Positions 20,685 through 29,407 are shown, numbered from the stretch's first letter. The stretch is DNA of 64,000 bases from Chloroflexota bacterium (GCA_016191345.1 JACPOU010000003.1:1-64000), one strand, 5' to 3'. The notes: generated from the sequence alone by a model not told the origin. Program-made: numbers and translations.

Positions 20685-21923
20685 ATGGAACCGTCGTCAG
20701 ACGATCGCCCCGGCGACCCGGAGGCCTCGACCGGCAGCGCGTCTCCGGCCGGACCGGTCCGCGAGACAGCGGTTGCCGTGGTGCCGGCATCGTCACCGCC
20801 CTCACTGCCATTACTCGATACCGGCGCCATTGTCCTCGCTCCGGCCCAGGTGCTCGAGGCCGAGAAGGCCGTCGCGACCTTCGACTTCGAGGCGATGCGC
20901 GCCGGCGACGTGATCAAGATCGGCCTCGATGCCGAGACGTCGCTCCAGCGCACCCTCGATGGATTCCTCGCCCGCCTCGACAAGCAGACCGCGGCGACCG
21001 TATTCGACCTCTTCGGCCGGCTCGAGAAGGGTGTCGACGATGCCCAGCTCCCTGCGGTGCTCGAACAGATCCAGCGGGCCGAAGAGCCGGGACTCCTGGC
21101 GCGCATCGTGGGGCGGTTGCGCGGGAAGAACCGCGACCAGCTCGCCCGGGAGCTGTTCGTCGAGATCGGCGACCTCGTCGCGGGGCGGACGAGGAGCCTG
21201 GCCGATGAAATGACCCGGCTCGAGGGACAGCTCGAGACCGAGATGCAGAAGCTCTTCACCGAACTCAACGCGCTCGAGGCCCTGAAGGAGAGCTACGGCC
21301 AGCACTTCACCGAGTTCACGCTCGCTGCGGGTGTCGCCCGGGCGTTCACCACCAAGGCGCGCGCCTACGTCGCCGCCGAGGAGGCCAAGGTCGATCCTGC
21401 CGATGTCGTGGCGCAGGCGCGCATCCTGGATCTCAAGGACAGGCTCCGACTCCTCGACTCTCGCGCGATCGCGCTCGAGGGGACCTACACCCGCCTGCCC
21501 GCGGACCGGCTCGTGATCCAGCAGGTCGAGCAGGCCGGGGTCGCCACGCTCCAGGAGACGGCGACCACGGTCGCGTCGAGATTCGCCTCCATCAAGATGA
21601 CGCTCCTCTCGATCAACGGCGCGTTCGCCGTCAAGAGCGTTCAGCAGGTCGCGGATCGCCAGGCGCAGCTCGACCGCCAGCTGGCGGACATTCGCGGCCG
21701 CGTGCTCAAGGAGGTCGCTGTCGCCGCGGCCCAGGCGCCCGGCGACAACCGCCTCGCGCAGGCGCAGCAGATCGAGCAGATCATCGCCACGACGAAGGAG
21801 ATCCACGCCCTCGTCGAGACCGCCAGGCAGACCACGGATGTGAAGTTCGAGCAAGCGCGGCAGAAGCTGGCGGCCGCCCGGCAGGAGCTTGCGTCGCTCT
21901 CACGGACGCAGCCCGCCGCCTGA
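20685..21923 (+). CDS. telA: TelA/KlaA-family toxic-anion resistance protein
   Basis: 412-aa soluble, mostly helical protein of the TelA family (tellurite resistance). A disordered N-terminal 45 residues is followed by long helices with heptad-like patterns: the region LDKQTAATVFDLFGRLEKG, a middle segment with SLADEMTRLEGQLE, and the C-terminal QQVEQAGVATLQETATTVAS. The C terminus is coiled coil. The start ATG 20685 has GGGAAGGAAG upstream. It opens a four-gene cassette with TerD-like, helical and vWA proteins; in other bacteria such Ter/Tel modules respond to oxyanion, envelope or phage stress. Confidence 0.85.
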   Translation: MEPSSDDRPGDPEASTGSASPAGPVRETAVAVVPASSPPSLPLLDTGAIVLAPAQVLEAEKAVATFDFEAMRAGDVIKIGLDAETSLQRTLDGFLARLDKQTAATVFDLFGRLEKGVDDAQLPAVLEQIQRAEEPGLLARIVGRLRGKNRDQLARELFVEIGDLVAGRTRSLADEMTRLEGQLETEMQKLFTELNALEALKESYGQHFTEFTLAAGVARAFTTKARAYVAAEEAKVDPADVVAQARILDLKDRLRLLDSRAIALEGTYTRLPADRLVIQQVEQAGVATLQETATTVASRFASIKMTLLSINGAFAVKSVQQVADRQAQLDRQLADIRGRVLKEVAVAAAQAPGDNRLAQAQQIEQIIATTKEIHALVETARQTTDVKFEQARQKLAAARQELASLSRTQPAA

Positions 21924-21972
21924 AGCCGACGCCGGCGGCGATGCCCACCACGACAGCTGGGAGGATCCCGCG

Positions 21973-22593
21973 ATGTTGACGCTCTCTCTCGAAAAGCCCG
22001 GCACGCCCGTCGAGAAGCTCAGCCTCTCCCTCACCAAGGGCGCGCGCTTCACGGTGCGAGTCGATTGGGTATGCGAGCACATGGACGAAGTCCATGACGT
22101 CGATGTCCATGCCCTTGAAGCACGAAATGATGGGTCGGGCGCCAAGGTCAACCGGCTGGAGAGCGTCCTCTCGACCTACAACACGAAACTGATGAGCCCC
22201 CAGACCGGCGTCCTGGCGACCGGGGCCGATGGCTCGTTTGCCAGCCCGGACGGCGGTCTCAGCCACTCCCCCGACCGGCGCGAGCAGGGCAGCTTCGAGT
22301 CCATCGTCGTCGACGGCGCGCGCCTGTCCGAGGGCGTGAACGAGATCCCGATCTTCGTCACCATCCACGCGCGCGGCAAGGCCGAGACGTTTGCGGAGAT
22401 CGAGCGGGCGAGTATCGCCATCGTCGACGACGGCGGCAAGGAGCTCGGCTCGTACCAGCTCTCCGACGAGTTCAAGGAGTTCAACGTCGTTCAGTTCGGG
22501 TCAGTCATGCTCGGCGAGCAGGGTTGGGAGTTTGCTCCCGTCGGGCGCGGGTTCGTGGGCACCTTCAACGACGTCCTCGGCCAATTCTCGTGA
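21973..22593 (+). CDS. TerD-fold stress protein
   Basis: 206-aa TerD-domain protein. The start is ATG 21973 with GGGAGG 8 nt upstream. It begins with the sheet-forming MLTLSLEKPGT and has RFTVRVDWVCEHMDEVHDVDVHA in place of the usual TerD DLDA core; it retains acidic residues that could form the Ca2+ sites. A segment FAEIERASIAIVDDGGKEL and a C-terminal FVGTFNDVL fit the double beta-sandwich. It is longer and more diverged than classical TerD (about 190 aa). It lies 49 nt after telA. Confidence 0.82.
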   Translation: MLTLSLEKPGTPVEKLSLSLTKGARFTVRVDWVCEHMDEVHDVDVHALEARNDGSGAKVNRLESVLSTYNTKLMSPQTGVLATGADGSFASPDGGLSHSPDRREQGSFESIVVDGARLSEGVNEIPIFVTIHARGKAETFAEIERASIAIVDDGGKELGSYQLSDEFKEFNVVQFGSVMLGEQGWEFAPVGRGFVGTFNDVLGQFS

Positions 22594-22602
22594 TCGACCG
22601 CG

Positions 22603-23643
22603 GTGGCTGAGGAACGGGACCCGGGGAGCGTGGACGGCCGGGTTCGCCGGGTCCTCAGCGGGCCGACCGTGCTGAAGCCGCCCCTCAAGGGTGGCGGCGT
22701 GGCGGGCCGCGGCGTGTCGAGCGGCGGCGCGGAGTCGTCGCCGCACCCCGACCCCACCGTCGTCGGCGACCAGGCTCGCCCGCCCGCGCGCACCGGACGT
22801 GTCAGCGCGCCGACCGCGATCGTGGGGACCGAGCGGAAGCGACTCCCCGTCAGCGTCGAGGATCTGAAGAAGCTCGCACCCGATGCCGACCCGAAGGTGC
22901 TCGCGGGGGCGCTTCGGTTCCTCGGCGGATACGTCGCCGAGGACGCAAGCGACCGGACCGTGGTCGTGTGGGGCAACCAGCTCCAGCGGGCATATGCCGA
23001 TCTCGTGTCGGAGACGCTCGCCCGCTCGCAGGCGGATGTGCTGACCCGGGTGACGATCCATCTGAACCGAACGATGGAGATCCTGCGGTCAATCGACCTC
23101 GTCGCCGTCGCCAACGCGACCAGGGATGGCGAGGGGCTGGGCAGGTACCTCGGCAGGCTGTCGAAGAAGATCGACACCCGTGAAGAGCTCCGGCGCGCGT
23201 CCGTCGAGCTCGATCAGCTGGCGAAGCTGATGAGCGCCGCGATGGACGACCTGCTCGCCCTGAGGGCGGAGATCGAGCGGTCCTCGCAGCGCATCGATGA
23301 GCTCGGGCGGGAGGTGGAGGCGTCGGCGCTGGCCGCCCAGTACCTCTCGACCTACCTCCGGGATGGAAACGAAGGCCTCTCGCGACGCTTCCTGGAGCGA
23401 AGCATGAGCCTCACCCAGACGGCCCTCCAGATCCGCGGCAGCGCCTCGATTCGCGAGAGCCAGATCGAGCAGCCCCTTCGCCTGATCAGCGCCATCCAGG
23501 ACGTCGCGCTGGTGATGCTCCCGGCGTGGCTCGGGAGCATCACCTCGCTCACCGTCCTCGCCGGGCGAACGCCAACACCGACCGAAGCCGGCGAGATGGC
23601 ATTTCAGCTTCGGAAGATCCTCGAGCAGCTGCAATCGGAGTGA
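22603..23643 (+). CDS. helical Ter-cassette protein of unknown function
   Basis: 346-aa protein that I do not recognise with certainty. About 85 N-terminal residues are Gly/Pro/Arg-rich and probably disordered. The rest is helical with strong coiled-coil character, for example a long run of charged heptads around DDLLALRAEIERSSQRIDEL. The end (VALVMLPAWLGSITSLTVL) is more hydrophobic. Its layout recalls TelA and it may be a distant relative. GTG 22603 begins 9 nt after the TerD-like stop, without a clear ribosome site; the start is uncertain. Its position between TerD and vWA proteins makes it a structural part of the same complex by inference. Confidence 0.7.
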   Translation: MAEERDPGSVDGRVRRVLSGPTVLKPPLKGGGVAGRGVSSGGAESSPHPDPTVVGDQARPPARTGRVSAPTAIVGTERKRLPVSVEDLKKLAPDADPKVLAGALRFLGGYVAEDASDRTVVVWGNQLQRAYADLVSETLARSQADVLTRVTIHLNRTMEILRSIDLVAVANATRDGEGLGRYLGRLSKKIDTREELRRASVELDQLAKLMSAAMDDLLALRAEIERSSQRIDELGREVEASALAAQYLSTYLRDGNEGLSRRFLERSMSLTQTALQIRGSASIRESQIEQPLRLISAIQDVALVMLPAWLGSITSLTVLAGRTPTPTEAGEMAFQLRKILEQLQSE

Positions 23644-23654
23644 AGGAGAGCACC

Positions 23655-24404
23655 ATGCTGACCCTCGACCTCAACAAATCCGCGGAATCGCTGCGACTCA
23701 GACTGGACAAGGCGGGCGTCCAGGCCGACGTCAAGGCCGAGCTCATCTTCGATATCGACGTATCCGGATCGTTCGAGCACGAGCACGAGGAGGGGACCAC
23801 CAGCACCCTGCTGGAGCGGCTCGTGCCGTATGGCATGGTTCTCGACCCGGACGGCCGGATGGACGTGTTCACCTTCTCGGACGGCGACCGAAACGTCCAC
23901 CACGTGGGCGTGGTCACGCCCGAGGATTCAGCGGGCTACATCAGGCGCGAGATCGTCGGTCGCGTACCGGGCTGGGCGGGCGGCACGACCTACAGCTATG
24001 TCCTCGAGCGAAATCTCCAGCACCTGGGGTGGAGCCCCCGGCGGGATCAGCAGCCCGGACTGTTCAGCCGCTTCTGGAGCCGCCCGGCCGTCGCGGAGGC
24101 GCCGGCCGAGAAGAAACGCTCGATCATCATCTTCGTCACCGACGGGGAGAACCACGAGAGCGACGACGCGCGCACGATCCGCGTGCTCGAGGAGTCGCAG
24201 GACCGCCGCGACCGGGTCTACTTCCTCTTCCTCGGCTTCTGCGACACGAACCCGGACTTCAAGTTCATCCGGACCATCGCGGAGCGGTTCAGCAACACGG
24301 GTGCCGTGATCATCCAGAATCTCGCCGGGTTCATCAGCCTCAGCGACGAAGAGCTCCACGCACAGCTTCTCAGTCCGGAGCTCATCTCGTGGCTCAAGTC
24401 GTGA
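23655..24404 (+). CDS. vWA-domain protein of the TerF type
   Basis: 249-aa von Willebrand A domain protein. The N-terminal MLTLDLNKSAESLRL resembles the start of the upstream TerD-like protein. The metal-ion-dependent adhesion site is intact: Asp35-x-Ser37-x-Ser39 in DVSGSF, a Thr in WAGGTTYSYVL and an Asp in FVTDGENHESDD. GAAGGAGAG precedes ATG 23655 by 5 nt. In ter operons such vWA proteins bind metal and partner with TerD proteins at the membrane. It ends the cassette. Confidence 0.88.
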   Translation: MLTLDLNKSAESLRLRLDKAGVQADVKAELIFDIDVSGSFEHEHEEGTTSTLLERLVPYGMVLDPDGRMDVFTFSDGDRNVHHVGVVTPEDSAGYIRREIVGRVPGWAGGTTYSYVLERNLQHLGWSPRRDQQPGLFSRFWSRPAVAEAPAEKKRSIIIFVTDGENHESDDARTIRVLEESQDRRDRVYFLFLGFCDTNPDFKFIRTIAERFSNTGAVIIQNLAGFISLSDEELHAQLLSPELISWLKS

Positions 24405-24477
24405 GCGGCAGCCTGTCCGGAGCAGCAAGGCTCGGGATGACAGGAATCGGCGACCGGTCGGCGAGGCAGGTCGACAG

Positions 24478-24508
24478 GGGGCGCTCAGCTCGGCGCGGCT
24501 GACGCCCC
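24478..24508. terminator. strong hairpin between convergent genes
   Basis: GGGGCG-C-TCAGC (24478-24489) pairs with GCTGA-CGCCCC (24498-24508), leaving one bulged C and an 8-nt loop. It overlaps the stop codon of the minus-strand permease gene and lies about 75 nt past the vWA gene. There is no T tract, so it may be a bidirectional barrier or mRNA-end stabiliser. Confidence 0.45.
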
Positions 24509-25627
24509 TGCCGCGTCCAGGGGCTGCTCCGCGAGTTCATCGCGCGCAGTCCCGTCGGGCTCGCCCGACGGGTCCGGGGCGGCCGAGACCGGCTCATCCC
24601 GAGCCTGCACCCGCTCGAGGATCACCTCGATGGCGGCGATGGTCGGGACCGCGAGGATGGCGCCCACGATGCCGCCCGCCGCTGCCCCGACGAGGAGCCC
24701 GACGATGACGAGCATCGGCGAGAGTCCCACCGTGTTGCGCATCACGATGGGCACGAGGACGTTGCCCTCGATCACCTGGATGGCGACGTAGACGACCGCA
24801 ACGATCGCCACCTGCTGCGGCCCGACCGTGGCGGCGACGAGAAGCGCCGGGATGGCGCCGAGGATGGGGCCGACGAGCGGGACTGCCTCCGCGAGGCCGG
24901 CGATCAGGCCGAGGAGCAGGGCCGACGGCAGGCCCAGCAGCGTGTAGAGGACGCCGGTGCCGGCGGCAACGGAGCCCATCAGGACGAGCTGGCCGCGGAC
25001 CCAGAGCCCCAGCCGGACCTCGACGTCGTTCCAGATCTCCCGGGCGCCCGGGCGCCGCTCCGCCGGCACGAAGGCAAGCGCGTACCGCTGCAACCGGGCA
25101 TGCTCGGTCAGCCAGAAGAAGGTGAGCGTCAGCAGGGTCACCAGTGACACCACCGCCTCCGCGATGGTCAGGCCCATCTCGAGGACGGTGTCCGCGTCGG
25201 GGGGCGGCGCCGGCCCGACGGTCTTCTGGCCTGCGGCCGCGAGGGTCGCGATCGCGCGGCCGAGGCCGCGCGGCTCCAGGGTCAGCGCCCACGCCCGCAG
25301 GTCTTCCAGCATTCGCGGCAGGTCGGCCGAGAGCTGGCTCCACTGGGCAAGGGCCGCCGGGATCGCGACGAAGGCGATCGCCACCACGGAAGCGAAGAAC
25401 GCGCCGTAGGCGAGGAGGATGCTGGCGGCGCGCCCGACGGGCAGCCGCGCCCGGAGCCACCCGACGACCGGCTCCAGGCCAGCCGCGAGGAGGATCGCCG
25501 CGAAGACGAGCAGGAGGACGCCGCCCGCCCGCCACGCCACCCAGGCGAGGCCGAGGATCGACGCGGCGCCCACCGTGAAGGCGCCCCCGCGGCGGACCCA
25601 GGTGACCGGCTCCACGGGACGATTCAT
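24485..25627 (-). CDS. AI-2E-family transporter (YdiK/PerM-like)
   Basis: 380-aa polytopic membrane protein of the AI-2E transporter (PF01594) family. It has paired N-terminal transmembrane helices, a soluble loop rich in Ala/Leu, and the C-terminal conserved core GLPSALLLGLIAGLAEAVPLVGPILGAIPA followed by VQVIEGNVLVPIVMRNTVGLSP-type sequence (here IQVIEGNVLVPIVM). ATG 25627 is the natural start; upstream codons in the same frame are shadow sequence. The family exports diverse small molecules or ions; substrate unknown. The last 35 residues are an acidic, disordered tail. Confidence 0.9.
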   Translation of the reverse strand: MNRPVEPVTWVRRGGAFTVGAASILGLAWVAWRAGGVLLLVFAAILLAAGLEPVVGWLRARLPVGRAASILLAYGAFFASVVAIAFVAIPAALAQWSQLSADLPRMLEDLRAWALTLEPRGLGRAIATLAAAGQKTVGPAPPPDADTVLEMGLTIAEAVVSLVTLLTLTFFWLTEHARLQRYALAFVPAERRPGAREIWNDVEVRLGLWVRGQLVLMGSVAAGTGVLYTLLGLPSALLLGLIAGLAEAVPLVGPILGAIPALLVAATVGPQQVAIVAVVYVAIQVIEGNVLVPIVMRNTVGLSPMLVIVGLLVGAAAGGIVGAILAVPTIAAIEVILERVQARDEPVSAAPDPSGEPDGTARDELAEQPLDAAGASAAPS

Positions 25628-25828
25628 CAACCACCAAGTCCGGGCGCGACCTGCGCCACTCGCCTGATGAGGATCGACCGCCGCCGGGCGCGGGTCCATC
25701 CCGGGCACCATGCAACACGCGCGCTGCCGGGCATCGCGCGTATTGCAATTCCGGATCCTTCCCTTGCCAGCGGCAGGGGGCAAGCCCACAATCCGGGGAT
25801 CCAGGCAGCGAGGGGAGTCGCAACGTCC

Positions 25829-26467
25829 TTGGATCCGCCAGGCGCCATCCGCCTCTTCCGGTTCCGGCCGCTTCGGCTCGCCTTCGATGCCGTCGTCCGC
25901 GACGAGCTGGTCCCGGACTTGGCGCGCCAGCCCGGCGTGGTCGCCGTCCATGCCGGTCGCCAGGGCCCCGGCGACCTGGGTCCGCGCCTGGTCGTCTCCG
26001 TCTGGAACTCCCGGTCGACGATGGAAGCCACCATGGGCGAGGACATCGAGACTCCGGCCTTCCACCCGGAGTACCAGCGCGAGATCGCGGAGCGTGACGT
26101 CATCTGGCTCGCGCTGCGGTTTGCCCGCCTCGCGACCAGCGAGGCCCCGATCGGGCTCCTGCGGCTCGTGACGGGTACCCTTCGACCGGGCCACCTTGAT
26201 GACTACGCGCACGCCGTGATCACGGGAACGGAGCTCGACACCGATGCGGGCCACGGCCCCCTCGCGATCTATCTCGCGACGCGCGCGCCTGACGAATTCC
26301 TGACGTTGTCGGCCTGGCGCGACTGGGACACGCTGCAGCAGGCGACCGGATCCGGCACCAGGCAACCGATGGCGACCCGACACGCGGAGCTCCTGCTGGA
26401 CTGGTCTGTGGCGCACTACGAGGCGATCCCGAATGTGGTCGCGGCGGCGCCGGAGTCCCCGGGCTAG
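25829..26467 (+). CDS. two-domain ABM-like (dimeric alpha/beta barrel) protein
   Basis: 212-aa protein with two similar units that look like antibiotic-biosynthesis-monooxygenase (ferredoxin-like) domains. Unit 1 is about residues 5-90 (FRFRPL... VVAVHAGRQG... VVSVWNSRSTMEA) and unit 2 about 110-195 (LRLVTGTLRPG... LAIYLATRAPDEFLTLSAWRDWDTLQQ). The start is uncertain: TTG 25829 has AGGGGAG 11 nt upstream, and the frame is open back to 25667 without protein-like sequence. Such domains serve as small monooxygenases or as ligand-binding/stress proteins; function unknown. Confidence 0.65.
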   Translation: MDPPGAIRLFRFRPLRLAFDAVVRDELVPDLARQPGVVAVHAGRQGPGDLGPRLVVSVWNSRSTMEATMGEDIETPAFHPEYQREIAERDVIWLALRFARLATSEAPIGLLRLVTGTLRPGHLDDYAHAVITGTELDTDAGHGPLAIYLATRAPDEFLTLSAWRDWDTLQQATGSGTRQPMATRHAELLLDWSVAHYEAIPNVVAAAPESPG

Positions 26468-27000
26468 GGCTGCAACCCGCTCGCGTCGGCCGCCTCGGCG
26501 GCTGAAGTGCCCGAGCTCTCGGCACCGGCCGCGCAGACCGCGCACCGGCCGCTGATCGAGAGGTGCTCGAGCGAGGCCTCGAAGCCGTGCTCCCGCCGCA
26601 GCGCATCGAGGAGGACCGCGGCGTCCGGCGCGGCAAGCTCCTGCTCCGAACCGCAGGCCGAGCAGATCAGGTGGCCGTGATCGCGTGCCGGCCCGGCGTG
26701 GAACTCCTCGCGGCCGTCGAGGCCGTGGCTGTGCGCGATCGCCCCGATCGCCTCGAGGACGTCGAGGGTCCGATAGACGGTCGAGGGAGTCGTCGCCGGG
26801 TCGATCGCCCGGCAGGCCGCGACGAGGCCGCTGCCCGTGATGTGGCCTCGCGTCGCCGCCAGGGCGTCGAGAACGACCTGCCGCCGCGCGGTCCAGCGGA
26901 GCCCGCTTCTGCGGATCCGTTCCGGGATCGCCGCCCAGTCGGCCGGAGCGGCGCGGTGCGCCGAGCCCGTTCGGGCTGCCGCCGTCGCGCCGCGGCTCAT
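26464..27000 (-). CDS. Fur-family metalloregulator
   Basis: 178-aa Fur-superfamily repressor. The DNA-binding domain covers about residues 25-100 with TPSTVYRTLDVLEAIGAI as recognition helix region. HGHLICSACG carries the regulatory metal ligands, and two CxxC pairs (CSAC, CAVC) form a structural zinc site. Its ATG overlaps the stop of the NiCoT transporter gene (4 nt), so regulator and nickel/cobalt transporter are one transcription unit; this argues for a Nur (nickel) or similar role. Low-complexity extensions lie at both ends. Confidence 0.9.
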   Translation of the reverse strand: MSRGATAAARTGSAHRAAPADWAAIPERIRRSGLRWTARRQVVLDALAATRGHITGSGLVAACRAIDPATTPSTVYRTLDVLEAIGAIAHSHGLDGREEFHAGPARDHGHLICSACGSEQELAAPDAAVLLDALRREHGFEASLEHLSISGRCAVCAAGAESSGTSAAEAADASGLQP

Positions 27001-28013
27001 CGGATGCCGATGCTCTCGAGCCAGACGTCGAGGGCCGGGAGCTCGCCGTCCAGGTTGAACAGGAACAGGAGGCCGATGACGAGGCTGAATGCCCCTGCGA
27101 CGATGCCGACGAGGACATAGATCCGTTCGCGCGCCCGGGCGGCGATGAACCCGGTTGCCGAGACCACGACGAGGAGCGAGTTCGAGATGAGCAGCCCGAG
27201 GATGAAGGTTGCCAGCATCGGCACCCCGAGCCCCTGACTCGAGGCGCCCCCGATGGCTGCGATGAGCAGCACCTGCGTGCCCGTCTCCGCCCCGATCCCG
27301 TGGATCATCCCGACACCGAACGCGGTTCGCGGCCCGTACGAGCTCATCTCGATCGGGTCGGCGTGCTCGTGGCCGTGCAGCCGCGCCTGGAACCGCCGCC
27401 AGCCGTAGCGGATCGTGTCGAAGACGAGCATCCATCGGCTGCGCAGCCGGAAGCTCTGGCCGTGGCGGACGTACTGGTAGAGGGAGACGAAGACCCAGGT
27501 CCCGAGGAGGACGAGGGTCAACCCGACGACCCGGCCCATGATCGGGTCCACCCAGGCCGGGAGGACCGCGCCGAAGGCGAGGGCGAGCATCCCGAGCACC
27601 GCGACGACGAAGGCATGGCCGAGGGCGTAGAGCGTGCCGAGCAGGAGGGCCCGACGCTCTTCGGCCCCGAACCGCCGGCGGACCGTGTCCAGGGCGACGT
27701 GCGCGCCCGCCCCGGCCGCCCCCACCCCCGCGACGTGCGCATGGGGGTGCGGATGAACGTCGACGGCCGCGGCATGGACGCGGACCTCCTCCACGCCGCC
27801 GTGGCCGTGCGCGTGGGACGCGCTTGGCGCCGCGCCGGCGTGCGATTCGGCGTGGACCAGCTCGGCGACGTCGGCCGTCGCGCTCGTGGAGGTCACGTCC
27901 GCGATCGCGGCGATGTGATCCCAGTCGAATCCGTGCCGGATTCCGAGGATGAGGGCGGTCCAGAGCAGGCCGAGCCCGCCGGCGACGGCGATCTCGAGGA
28001 CGGGTGATGGCAC
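26997..28013 (-). CDS. NiCoT-family nickel/cobalt transporter
   Basis: 338-aa membrane permease for Ni2+ or Co2+. The defining helix-II motif is present as RHGFDWDHIAAI (residues 26-37, H-x4-DH type). A His-rich cytoplasmic stretch follows at about 52-95 (HAHGHGG, HPHPHAH), likely for metal buffering. Seven or eight transmembrane segments are visible. The start is GTG 28013 with AAGGAG (plus-strand 28025-28030) 11 nt upstream. The Fur-family gene overlaps its 3' end. A promoter and palindromic operator sit directly upstream, consistent with metal repression. Confidence 0.9.
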   Translation of the reverse strand: MPSPVLEIAVAGGLGLLWTALILGIRHGFDWDHIAAIADVTSTSATADVAELVHAESHAGAAPSASHAHGHGGVEEVRVHAAAVDVHPHPHAHVAGVGAAGAGAHVALDTVRRRFGAEERRALLLGTLYALGHAFVVAVLGMLALAFGAVLPAWVDPIMGRVVGLTLVLLGTWVFVSLYQYVRHGQSFRLRSRWMLVFDTIRYGWRRFQARLHGHEHADPIEMSSYGPRTAFGVGMIHGIGAETGTQVLLIAAIGGASSQGLGVPMLATFILGLLISNSLLVVVSATGFIAARARERIYVLVGIVAGAFSLVIGLLFLFNLDGELPALDVWLESIGIR

Positions 28014-28031
28014 GGTTTGGCGTTCTCCTTG

Positions 28032-28047
28032 TTGCGAACGGTTGCAA
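28032..28047. promoter_or_regulatory. candidate Nur/Fur-family operator of the NiCoT operon
   Basis: TTGCGAACGGTTGCAA is an imperfect 16-bp palindrome (6 of 8 pairs) just downstream of the -10 element, over the expected transcript start, a usual place for a repressor. It resembles the published Streptomyces Nur box (tTGCaa-n5-ttGCAA), but with a 4-nt spacer. Confidence 0.5.
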
Positions 28048-28048
28048 T

Positions 28049-28077
28049 AGCGTGCAGTCGATGCCGCCAGGTGTCAA
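28049..28077 (-). promoter_or_regulatory. promoter of the NiCoT-Fur operon
   Basis: On the minus strand a perfect TTGACA (28077-28072) is followed after 17 nt by CACGCT (28054-28049), close to the TACGCT-type -10 seen at other genes here. The operator begins 1 nt further downstream. Confidence 0.5.
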
Positions 28078-28146
28078 CCGCGAGGGTCTCGACGTGTCAT
28101 CGCACGCCGGACCGCCCCGGATGCCTCGCAGCAGCGCCCGTCGGCG

Positions 28147-29355
28147 TCAGGCCCCGCCGGTGCCCTCGTGCAGGCGCCCGTGGCGCGCCATGACCTGGCG
28201 CAGCCCGGCATGCGGCAATCGGTGGGCGGTGATCCCGTCCCGGCCGGTCATCGTCTCGGCGACGACGAGCGCGTTGGCGATGGCCTCCTCGGTCGCCTCG
28301 ACCGTGGCCTCGAAGAGCGGATCGAGCGCCGGGTCGGCGAGGGCCCGCAGGGTGACCACACCCCGGCCCCGGGGCACCGCCTCGGCCGCCGGGAGATCCC
28401 GGTTGCCGGTGGCGAAGGCGAGGAAGAGATCGCCCGAGGACGTCGCCCCGAGCCCCCCGGTGCGGGCCAGCCCGAGGCCGGCGCGCTGCGCGAGCCGGGT
28501 GCACTGGTGAGGCAGGAGGGGCGCGTCGGTCGCCACGACGATGATGATCGAGCCCGATCCCGGCGGCGGGTCGCCGACCCCCCGCGGCGACTCGGCGAGC
28601 CCCGGCCGCGGCGGCTCCGCGAGCCCAGACCGCGGCGTCGGCCACGGCGAGGGCACCTCGCTGAGCGGGATCGACCGCCCGACGGGCACGCCGTCGATGG
28701 AGAGCAGCCCGCGACGGCCGTAGTTCGCCTGGACCAGGACTCCTAGCGTCCAGCCGCCCGCCGCCGCCGGGAGGACCCGCGACGACGTCCCGATGCCGCC
28801 CTTGAACTCGTGGCAGATCATGCCCGTGCCGCCACCGACGGCACCCTCCGCGACAGGCCCGCCGCTCGCCCCATCGAAGGCCGCGATGACATGCTCCGGC
28901 CGGACGTGGAAGCCGTTGATGTCGCTCAACTGGCCGTCGTACGTCTCGCCGACGACCGGCAGGCTCCAGGCCGGCCGGCCGGCGAGGCCGTCGCGGACGG
29001 CAAGGCCGACGAGCGCGTCCCGGACCACGCCCACGGAGTGGGTGTTCGTGATCGCCAGGGGCCCGTGGAAGAGCCCGGTCTCGCGGATCCACTCCAGGCC
29101 CGTCATGTCGCCGTTGCCGTTGAGGACGTGGGCCCCGGCGAAGACCGGCTCCGACCAGGGGTCGCCGTCGTGGGGAACGATGACGGTCACGCCGGTCCGG
29201 ACCGGCCCTTCGCCGCGGACGAGCGGGCCGTCGCCGCGGACGATCGTCGCGTGGCCGACCCGGACGCCGGCGACGTCCGTGATCGCGTTGTGGGGCCCCG
29301 GCCGGCCCTCGCCGATCCGGATCCCGAGGTCGCGGGCGCGAACGACCGGACTCAC
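28147..29355 (-). CDS. P1-family (DmpA-type) aminopeptidase
   Basis: 402-aa N-terminal-nucleophile-type peptidase related to L-aminopeptidase D-Ala-esterase DmpA. Such enzymes self-cleave into two chains. The conserved segment KGGIGTSSR is at about residues 185-193, with Ser191/Ser192 as the candidate nucleophile. Other landmarks are NAITDVAGVRVGH, GVTVIVPHDGD and ATDAPLLPHQCTRLAQRA. A Pro/Gly-rich insert with a repeated GLAEPPRP / GLAESPRG unit sits after the cleavage site (about 28560-28640). GTG 29355 is the best start; there is no strong ribosome site. It follows mgtC by 52 nt on the same strand. Confidence 0.9.
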   Translation of the reverse strand: MSPVVRARDLGIRIGEGRPGPHNAITDVAGVRVGHATIVRGDGPLVRGEGPVRTGVTVIVPHDGDPWSEPVFAGAHVLNGNGDMTGLEWIRETGLFHGPLAITNTHSVGVVRDALVGLAVRDGLAGRPAWSLPVVGETYDGQLSDINGFHVRPEHVIAAFDGASGGPVAEGAVGGGTGMICHEFKGGIGTSSRVLPAAAGGWTLGVLVQANYGRRGLLSIDGVPVGRSIPLSEVPSPWPTPRSGLAEPPRPGLAESPRGVGDPPPGSGSIIIVVATDAPLLPHQCTRLAQRAGLGLARTGGLGATSSGDLFLAFATGNRDLPAAEAVPRGRGVVTLRALADPALDPLFEATVEATEEAIANALVVAETMTGRDGITAHRLPHAGLRQVMARHGRLHEGTGGA

Positions 29356-29407
29356 ATGACCTGGACGCGGACGGAACCGACCGCCCGCGACCGTTGCATC
29401 TGCAGCG

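Noticed and set aside
24485-27118. 877-codon minus-strand open frame
   Set aside because: Only the last 380 codons look like protein (AI-2E permease); the rest is shadow of the ABM-like, Fur and NiCoT genes.
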